From NCBI GenBank assembly GCA_016928935.1, contig JAFGJU010000202.1:1-11613 (forward strand): a stretch of DNA of 11,613 bases, given 5' to 3'. The stretch is from Candidatus Eiseniibacteriota bacterium (GTDB lineage: Bacteria > Eisenbacteria > RBG-16-71-46 > JAFGJU01). Under the pieces are notes generated by a model. The model had not been told where the DNA came from and searched no databases. It saw only the letters and a program-made list of their open reading frames with translations. The stretch's first letter is position 1, and each line of letters starts with the position of its first letter. The translations under genes and the position numbers were made by a program. Of the stretch, positions 6,546-11,613 are shown piece after piece.

Positions 6546-7802
6546 ATGACAATCATCGAACGGATCCTCTCGAAGGGCTCGGGCCGGAAGGTCGGTCCGG
6601 GGGACAAGGTCGAATCCAAAGTGGACCTTGTGGTCATCAGGGACCTCGGCGGGGGCGAAGTCGTCGTCCAGTACGAGAAGAGCTTCGGTTCCGAGCCGGT
6701 GTGGGACCCGGCGAGGGTCGCGCTCACGTTCGACTACCAGGCGCCGGCGAAGGCCGCTGAAGTGGCGGACAGCCAGAGGGTATGCCGCCAGTTCGCGAGA
6801 AGACAGGGCATACACAGGCTGTTCGACGTCAATTACGGCATAGGTCAGCACGTGCTCCTGGAGCACGGCCTCGCGCGCCCGGGGTCGGTCGTGGTCGGCA
6901 CCGGGAGCCACATTAACCAGCTGGGCGCGGTGAGCTGTTTCGCGACGGGCGTGAGCGGGCCGGAAATGGTGGCTGCGTTGCGCACGGGGAAGCTCGAATT
7001 CGTCGTGCCCGAGACCGTCAAGGTGACGTTCAAGGGAAGCTACTCATTCCCCACGTGCTCGAAAGACCTCGCACTGCACTTTGTCTCGCGAGTCGGCCCG
7101 AAGGCCGCCGGCGGCAAGACGCTGGAGTTCTACGGACACGCCCTGAACGAATTCCAGGTGCACGACGCGTTGACCCTGGCCAGCCTCGTCACCGAGATAG
7201 ACGGGAAGACCGGCTTCGTGCCCCCGAACGAGCAGGTAGCCGCCTTCCTGAAAAGTCGGATCGGGCAGGCCATAGAGTTGCCTGCGGCCGACGCGGACGC
7301 GGCGTACTCCGGCTCGGTGGACCTGGACGTTCAGGACCTTCCGCCGCAGGTGGCCTGTCCGCACACGCCGCTCAACGTCAAAGCGGTCAACGAGGTCAGG
7401 GGCACCCACATCGACTTCGCGTTCATCGGTTCCTGCACTAACGGCAGGTTCGAGGACCTGGCCCTGGCCGCTGCGGTCCTCAAGTCCGCTGGCAAGGTGC
7501 ATGCCAACGTGCAGCTGACGATATCGCCCGCCACCATAGAAGTGGCCAGGAAGTGCCTCAGGTCGGGTTACTACGAGACGTTCCTGGACGCCGGCGCCAT
7601 AGTGACGAACCCCGGATGCAGCCTCTGTGCCGTGGGTCACCACGGCGCTCTGGGCAGGGGCGACGTCCTTGTCAGTTCATCCAACAGAAACCTCCTCGGG
7701 CAGTTGGGGGAGGGCGCGGAGGTCTATCTGGCAAGCCCGGCCACAGTCGCGGCCTCAGCCGTGAAGGGCGAGATCACCGACCCGGGCGAGTTCCTGAGAT
7801 AG
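6546..7802 (+). CDS. Divergent aconitase / 3-isopropylmalate dehydratase large-subunit-like protein
   Basis: The protein has 418 residues, the length of LeuC/homoaconitase large subunits. The ATG at 6546 has AGGGGGTG five bases upstream. It aligns by eye with that family along its whole length: MTIIERILSK start, VWDPARVAL, GLARPGSVVVG, FATGVSGPEM, VPETVKV, FIGSCTNGR, NPGCSLC, SSSNRN, VYLASPATVAASAVKGEITDP end. The three [4Fe-4S] ligands are present: Cys297, Cys358 and Cys361. Active-site positions are altered: the usual Asp-His is Asp63-Tyr64, the usual Asp-Ser-His is Gly120-Ser121-His122, the HDxTxP-like segment is RDLGGGE (32-38), and the Arg after SNRN is Gln386. No small subunit (LeuD-like) gene lies in the window. 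Normal hydro-lyase activity is therefore doubtful; a new substrate, a regulatory role or loss of catalysis are all possible. It sits 74 bases after the aminotransferase gene. Confidence 0.88.
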   Translation: MTIIERILSKGSGRKVGPGDKVESKVDLVVIRDLGGGEVVVQYEKSFGSEPVWDPARVALTFDYQAPAKAAEVADSQRVCRQFARRQGIHRLFDVNYGIGQHVLLEHGLARPGSVVVGTGSHINQLGAVSCFATGVSGPEMVAALRTGKLEFVVPETVKVTFKGSYSFPTCSKDLALHFVSRVGPKAAGGKTLEFYGHALNEFQVHDALTLASLVTEIDGKTGFVPPNEQVAAFLKSRIGQAIELPAADADAAYSGSVDLDVQDLPPQVACPHTPLNVKAVNEVRGTHIDFAFIGSCTNGRFEDLALAAAVLKSAGKVHANVQLTISPATIEVARKCLRSGYYETFLDAGAIVTNPGCSLCAVGHHGALGRGDVLVSSSNRNLLGQLGEGAEVYLASPATVAASAVKGEITDPGEFLR

Positions 7803-7842
7803 CCGGTCCGGAGGCCGGGGATGAGGTAGAAGGGAGACTTTA

Positions 7843-10644
7843 ATGATTCGGCAGCAGTACATCTTCTTCTTTGGAGAACACCTTGACCGACTGGCGGACG
7901 ACGCCAAAGACCTCCTCGGCGGCAAAGGCACCGGCCTCGCCGAGATGACCACGGCCGGATTCCCTGTGCCTCCGGGTTTTACGATAAGCACTCGAGTCTG
8001 CCGTATGTTCTACGAGGACGAGCACAAGCTTCCGCCCGAGTACCGGGAGGAGCAGGGCAGGTACGTGGAGAGGCTGGAGAAGCTCATGGGAAAGAAGCTG
8101 GGCGACGCGAGCGACCCGCTTCTGGTGTCGGTGCGTTCCGGGGCCAAGTTCTCAATGCCCGGCATGATGGACACGATCCTGAATCTCGGCCTCAGCGACG
8201 CCAGCGTGGAGGGCCTGGCCGGGAAGACCGGCAACGAGCGATTCTCCTACGACGCCTACAGGCGCTTCATCCAGATGTTCGGCAACGTGGTGCTGGGCCT
8301 GAGCAAGTCTATGTTCGAAGACGAGCTCCACAGGATGAAAGAGGAAAAGGGGGTCGGGGAGGACATGGGGCTCGAGGCCGGCGACCTCAGGGAGCTGTGC
8401 CGGCGGTTCAAAGAGCTCGTGCGGCGCGAGAGCGGCGCCGACTTCCCGCAGGACCCGCGCGAGCAGCTGGACATGGCCAGGGACGCCGTGTTCCGCTCAT
8501 GGAAGAACGAGAGGGCCATATTTTACCGCAGGCAGCACGGCATACCGGAGGACCTCGGCACGGCGGTGAACGTGCAGGCCATGGTCTACGGCAACATGGG
8601 GGCTTCGTCCGGCACGGGCGTGGGGTTCACGCGGAACCCGTCCACGGGCGAAAAGAAGTTCTACGGAGAGTACCTGACGAACGCCCAGGGAGAGGACGTG
8701 GTGGCCGGGGTGCGCACCCCCAAGCAGATCTTCGAGATGGCGCAGGAGATGCCGGAGATATACAGGGAGCTGGAGGAGGTCACGCAGAAGCTGGAGCGGT
8801 ACTACCGCGACATGCAGGACTTCGAGTTCACCATCCAGGAAGGCAAGCTCTACATGCTCCAGACGAGGACGGGGAAGCGCACCGGGACTGCCGCCGTGAG
8901 AATGGCCGTTGACATGGTGGCGGAGGGCCTCATCACGAAGCGCGAGGCCTTGCTCCGGGTGCCGCCGGACGCCCTGGACCAACTCCTGCACCGGCAGATA
9001 GACAGGACGCAGGAGCTCAAAGTCATTGCGCGGGGGCTGGCCGCGTCCCCCGGCGCCGCCAGCGGCGGTGCCGTCTTCACCGCTGAAGACGCCGTGCAGT
9101 GGGCGCACAACAAGAAGAAGGTCATACTCGTCCGGAACGAGACCAATCCCGACGACATCCACGGCATGCACGCGGCAGAGGGCATCCTCACCTCGACCGG
9201 CGGCATGACGTCGCACGCGGCCGTGGTCGCAAGAGGCATGGGGAAATGCTGCGTGGTCGGCTGCGGGGCCGTGAGGGTGGACGAAGGCCGCAGGCTCTTC
9301 ACGGTGGGCGAAACCACCGTGAAAGAGGGCGAGTGCATCACGCTCGACGGCTCGACCGGCGAGGTGATACTGGGTGAGGTCCCGACTGTGGAGCCGCAGT
9401 TGACGGGCGAGTTCGCGAAGTTCATGTCCTGGGCGGACGAGGTGAGAAGACTGCGCGTGAGGGCCAACGCCGATACGCCTGCCGACGCGAGACAGGCGCA
9501 CTTGTTCGGGGCCGAGGGCATCGGTCTGTGCCGCACGGAGCACATGTTTTTCGCCACAGACAGGATTCCGGTCGTCCAGAAGATGATAATGTTCGCCGCC
9601 GAGGCCAAGGACGGCGAGAGGAAGCTGGCCGAGCTGGAGAGTCAGCTTGCGAAGGCGTCCCGGAAGGACAAGGAAGCAATCGAGAAGACCCTGGCCGACT
9701 TGAGGCGGAAGGTGGAAGAGCCCATAAGGGCCTACAAGGACGCCCTGGCCGAGCTCCTTCCGTTCCAGAAGGCGGATTTCCTGGGGCTGTTCCGCGAGAT
9801 GGACGGCCTGCCGGTCACAATCCGCACGCTCGACCCTCCGCTGCACGAGTTCCTGCCCAAACGCGAGCAGCTCATGGTGGACATCTCGGTTCTGGAGCAC
9901 AGGGACGCCTGCCTGGAGGAGATAGAAACGAGGAGGGCGATTCTCCGCCGCGTGAGCGACCTGCACGAGTTCAATCCGATGCTCGGGCACAGGGGATGCA
10001 GGCTGGGAATCACATTCCCGGAGATAACCGAGATGCAGGCCCGGGCCGTGTTCGAGGCCGCCTGCGAGCTCGTCAAAGAGGGCAAGAGGGTGACACCGGA
10101 GGTGATGATACCGCTGGTCGGGCACGTGAACGAGCTCAGGAGGCAGAAGGACATCGTGGTGAGAGTGGCCGAGGAGACGATGGTGAGGTACGACGTCAGG
10201 CTGGACTACATGGTGGGCACCATGATCGAGCTGCCGCGTGCGGCGGTGACGGCCGACGAGATAGCGACTGAAGCGCAGTTCTTCTCGTTCGGCACAAACG
10301 ACCTGACGCAGATGACTTTCGGATTCTCCAGGGACGACGCCGGCAAGTTCCTGCCCTTCTACCTGCAGGAGGGCGTGCTTGACAAAGACCCGTTCGTCAC
10401 CATCGACAAGCAGGGCGTTGGAGAGCTGATGAGGATCGGCGCAGACAAGGGCAGGAAGGCCAGGCCCGACCTGAAGGTGGGAATCTGCGGAGAGCACGGA
10501 GGAGAGCCGACCACAATAGGCCTCTGCCATCAGTTCAATTTCAACTATGTGAGCTGCTCGCCGTTCCGGATACCCATCGCCAGACTGGCGGCTGCCCAGG
10601 CGCAGCTCAAGGACGAAGGAGTGAGAGAGAGTCCGACGGTGTAG
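7843..10644 (+). CDS. ppdK: Pyruvate, phosphate dikinase
   Basis: This cytoplasmic enzyme interconverts pyruvate + ATP + Pi and phosphoenolpyruvate + AMP + PPi, serving gluconeogenesis or PPi-linked glycolysis. The protein has 933 residues; family members are usually about 870-900. Order: ATP-grasp-type nucleotide-binding region (about 1-345, with KDLLGGKGTGLAEM and SVRSGAKFSMPGMMDT), the phosphohistidine domain with GGMTSHA (His458; Thr456 is the site modified by the PPDK regulatory protein in other species), and a PEP/pyruvate TIM barrel. In the barrel Arg564, Arg661, Glu796, Asn819-Asp820 and Cys882 (GICGEHGG) match the catalytic residues of the Clostridium symbiosum enzyme. An extra charged helical segment at about 586-632 explains the length. 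AGAAGGGAG (7828-7836) precedes the ATG. It starts 40 bases after the aconitase-like gene, so it is probably the last gene of the cluster. No regulatory kinase gene is seen here. Confidence 0.97.
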   Translation: MIRQQYIFFFGEHLDRLADDAKDLLGGKGTGLAEMTTAGFPVPPGFTISTRVCRMFYEDEHKLPPEYREEQGRYVERLEKLMGKKLGDASDPLLVSVRSGAKFSMPGMMDTILNLGLSDASVEGLAGKTGNERFSYDAYRRFIQMFGNVVLGLSKSMFEDELHRMKEEKGVGEDMGLEAGDLRELCRRFKELVRRESGADFPQDPREQLDMARDAVFRSWKNERAIFYRRQHGIPEDLGTAVNVQAMVYGNMGASSGTGVGFTRNPSTGEKKFYGEYLTNAQGEDVVAGVRTPKQIFEMAQEMPEIYRELEEVTQKLERYYRDMQDFEFTIQEGKLYMLQTRTGKRTGTAAVRMAVDMVAEGLITKREALLRVPPDALDQLLHRQIDRTQELKVIARGLAASPGAASGGAVFTAEDAVQWAHNKKKVILVRNETNPDDIHGMHAAEGILTSTGGMTSHAAVVARGMGKCCVVGCGAVRVDEGRRLFTVGETTVKEGECITLDGSTGEVILGEVPTVEPQLTGEFAKFMSWADEVRRLRVRANADTPADARQAHLFGAEGIGLCRTEHMFFATDRIPVVQKMIMFAAEAKDGERKLAELESQLAKASRKDKEAIEKTLADLRRKVEEPIRAYKDALAELLPFQKADFLGLFREMDGLPVTIRTLDPPLHEFLPKREQLMVDISVLEHRDACLEEIETRRAILRRVSDLHEFNPMLGHRGCRLGITFPEITEMQARAVFEAACELVKEGKRVTPEVMIPLVGHVNELRRQKDIVVRVAEETMVRYDVRLDYMVGTMIELPRAAVTADEIATEAQFFSFGTNDLTQMTFGFSRDDAGKFLPFYLQEGVLDKDPFVTIDKQGVGELMRIGADKGRKARPDLKVGICGEHGGEPTTIGLCHQFNFNYVSCSPFRIPIARLAAAQAQLKDEGVRESPTV

Positions 10645-10650
10645 TCAACT

Positions 10651-10710
10651 CGTTCAGGCGCCAATGCGTTCAGCGGCAAGTGCGTTCAGGCGCCAATGCG
10701 TTCAGCCGCT
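10651..10710. repeat. 16-bp tandem repeat, about 3.7 units
   Basis: Units start at 10651, 10667, 10683 and 10699, all beginning CGTTCAG. Units 1 and 3 are identical (CGTTCAGGCGCCAATG); unit 2 is CGTTCAGCGGCAAGTG, and unit 4 is partial. As a result a perfect 24-base direct repeat (10651-10674 and 10683-10706) is separated by eight bases. It begins seven bases after the ppdK stop. Confidence 0.85.
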
Positions 10711-10720
10711 CAGCCGGCCT

Positions 10721-10750
10721 CGCCGCGCCACTTACGGTCTGGGTGCGGCG
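10721..10750 (+). terminator. GC-rich hairpin downstream of ppdK
   Basis: Bases 10721-10729 pair with 10742-10750 (nine positions, one G-U) around a 12-base loop. There is no T tract after it. It is a possible transcription stop or 3' stabiliser about 77 bases after the ppdK stop; GC-rich chance pairing is an alternative. Confidence 0.3.
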
Positions 10751-10901
10751 CCCGCAAGCGCGCGCCCCCGGCGGGCGGGGCACTGTGGTTGAAATCACGC
10801 CCCCTGGCGCGCCCCGCGCCGCGCACCCCGCGCGGGCCGAGCACTGTGCAGTCCCAGCGCCTCCAGCCGCGTGACCGCGGTCCGCGATCGCACCCCTCAA
10901 G

Positions 10902-10921
10902 TTCCTTCCGATTCCTTCCGA
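10902..10921. repeat. 10-bp tandem duplication TTCCTTCCGA
   Basis: Two perfect adjacent copies, about 130 bases upstream of the sigma-54-like promoter. This is a distance at which enhancer-binding sites for sigma-54 promoters often lie, but the link is only inferred. Confidence 0.7.
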
Positions 10922-11050
10922 GTGACTCCCAGGCCACAGAGCAGGACCGGGCCCGGCTCATCCGCGACGCCCGGGCGGCTGCGGCGCTCCTCCCTCTCTC
11001 GCCGGGCGCGTGACCCCGAATCCGTCGCCGGCCACCCCGAGACGGGCCCG

Positions 11051-11066
11051 TGGCATGCTTGTTGCA
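11051..11066 (+). promoter_or_regulatory. Sigma-54 (RpoN) type -24/-12 promoter candidate
   Basis: TGGCATGCTTGTTGCA matches the consensus TGGCACG-N4-TTGCW at every fixed position but one (T for C). GG (11052-11053) and GC (11064-11065) have the required spacing. The predicted transcription start is near 11077, about 60 bases before the next start codon and on the same strand. Use by RNA polymerase would need RpoN and an enhancer-binding activator, neither of which is in the window. Confidence 0.5.
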
Positions 11067-11137
11067 ACCATGACCGGAGCGCCGCAACTCCTTTGATTTG
11101 AAGCTGGAAGAGACAGTTCGCGGCAAGAGATTTGTCT

Positions 11138-11613
11138 ATGCGCAAAGCCTTCTACCACAGGGTTGGACGGAAGGATTCCGTCCGCGTCGGCCGCACGGCT
11201 CGGCCGGCAGGCCGCCGGCGTGCTTGGGGCACGGCCGGCTCTGCCGGGAGCAGCCGCGGCACCGGCGTGTCGTGCGGTGTCCAGCGCCGGCCGGTGGGCA
11301 GTTCGCCCGCCGCCTCCGCGGCCCGCCGACGCGCGTGCCTCGGCGCGACCACCGACGCCGCGAGGAAACCTGCGGCCGGATTCTGCCGAAGCGCGCAGCG
11401 CCTCGTCCCGAGGGTGCTCGGCGCGGGCTTCTTGCTCTCCCTGTTCGCGGCGGCTGCGGCCGGCGTCTGCCTCGCCGTTCCCGGCAGCGGGACGGCCCAG
11501 CTCTGGCCGACTGAGGACGTCGTGGTCGGCACGTACGGCCGGTGGACAGTGAGGTACACCGCCACCGAGGACTTCGCAGGGGACGGCGGCGTGGCGACGA
11601 TTGAGATTCCCTC
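11138..11613 (+). CDS. N-terminus of an exported protein (3' partial)
   Basis: The frame is open from ATG 11138 to the window end (158 codons) and continues beyond it; an in-frame TGA at 11099 limits it upstream. A weak AAGAGA lies seven bases before the ATG. Residues 1-90 are Arg/Ala/Gly-rich and look unlike a folded protein. Residues about 93-115 form a hydrophobic signal segment (VLGAGFLLSLFAAAAAGVCL) with a likely cleavage near GTAQ, and then a mature-looking start WPTEDVVVGTYGRWTVRYTA. A start nearer the signal, such as GTG 11414 or another GTG, is therefore possible, although none has a good ribosome binding site. The VVVGTYGRWTVRYT phrase recalls the N-terminal beta module of some secreted proteins (for example those carrying DUF3604), but the piece is too short to assign. 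Confidence 0.55.
   Translation, partial: MRKAFYHRVGRKDSVRVGRTARPAGRRRAWGTAGSAGSSRGTGVSCGVQRRPVGSSPAASAARRRACLGATTDAARKPAAGFCRSAQRLVPRVLGAGFLLSLFAAAAAGVCLAVPGSGTAQLWPTEDVVVGTYGRWTVRYTATEDFAGDGGVATIEIP

Larger units (their letters stand above)
10645..11137. other. Non-coding region between the metabolic cluster and the next exported gene
   Basis: About 490 bases without a believable gene. Open frames here translate to low-complexity Arg/Pro/Ala runs, lack ribosome binding sites and are GC-rich artefacts. It contains a 16-bp tandem repeat (10651-10710), a GC hairpin (10721-10750), a 10-bp direct repeat TTCCTTCCGA twice (10902-10921), and a sigma-54-type promoter match (11051-11066). I see no tRNA or rRNA. 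Confidence 0.65.

Noticed and set aside
5077..6552. 491-codon open frame on the - strand opposite the aminotransferase gene
   Set aside because: Antisense shadow; the + strand carries all catalytic motifs.
6546..7802. Naming this gene leuC (3-isopropylmalate dehydratase)
   Set aside because: Several catalytic positions differ, and neither leuD nor other leucine genes are nearby, so the specific name is not supported.
8497..10530. 677-codon open frame on the - strand opposite ppdK
   Set aside because: Antisense shadow; the translation is His/Val/Arg-rich and resembles no protein family.
10651..10710. Possible CRISPR array
   Set aside because: The period is 16 bases with no unique spacers of normal size, and there are too few units; no cas genes are present.
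10696..11013. Small open frames on both strands in the gap after ppdK
   Set aside because: Low-complexity Arg/Pro/Ala translations, no ribosome binding sites, and they cross repeats and a hairpin.

Overview
The window is GC-rich bacterial DNA with every recognised gene on the + strand. Exported proteins with Ig/fibronectin-like modules and a FlgD-like/secretion-type C-terminal domain, next to a complete central-metabolism gene set, suggest an uncultured bacterium of the FCB type (for example the Eisenbacteria/Krumholzibacteria/Zixibacteria neighbourhood). This placement rests on protein style only and is an inference. The coding regions use AGG/AGA for Arg and ATA for Ile often, despite the high GC.

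Region 1 (1-3306) is a run of three cell-envelope genes: the 3' end of a Cys-containing beta-rich protein, a 660-residue lipoprotein with Ig-like modules and a C-terminal glutamine-amidotransferase-like (non-catalytic looking) domain, and a 309-residue Sec-exported protein ending in a FlgD/T9SS-like beta-sandwich. A strong + strand hairpin (3335-3377) followed by a short U-rich tail probably ends this unit.

Region 2 (3307-10644) is a metabolic cluster of four closely spaced genes behind a structured leader: an ALDH7-like semialdehyde dehydrogenase, a class III PLP omega-aminotransferase, a divergent aconitase/LeuC-type large subunit, and pyruvate phosphate dikinase. The first two fit a two-step route from an omega-amino acid (GABA, ornithine or lysine type) through its semialdehyde to an acid. 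Pyruvate phosphate dikinase interconverts pyruvate and PEP. The aconitase-like protein keeps the three [4Fe-4S] cysteines but has lost several residues used by known hydro-lyases, and has no small subunit nearby. Its substrate is unknown and it is the most interesting item here.

Region 3 (10645-11613) starts with about 490 bases without a convincing gene. They hold a 16-bp tandem repeat, a GC hairpin, a 10-bp direct repeat and a very good sigma-54-type promoter match (11051-11066). The start of another exported protein follows and runs off the window.
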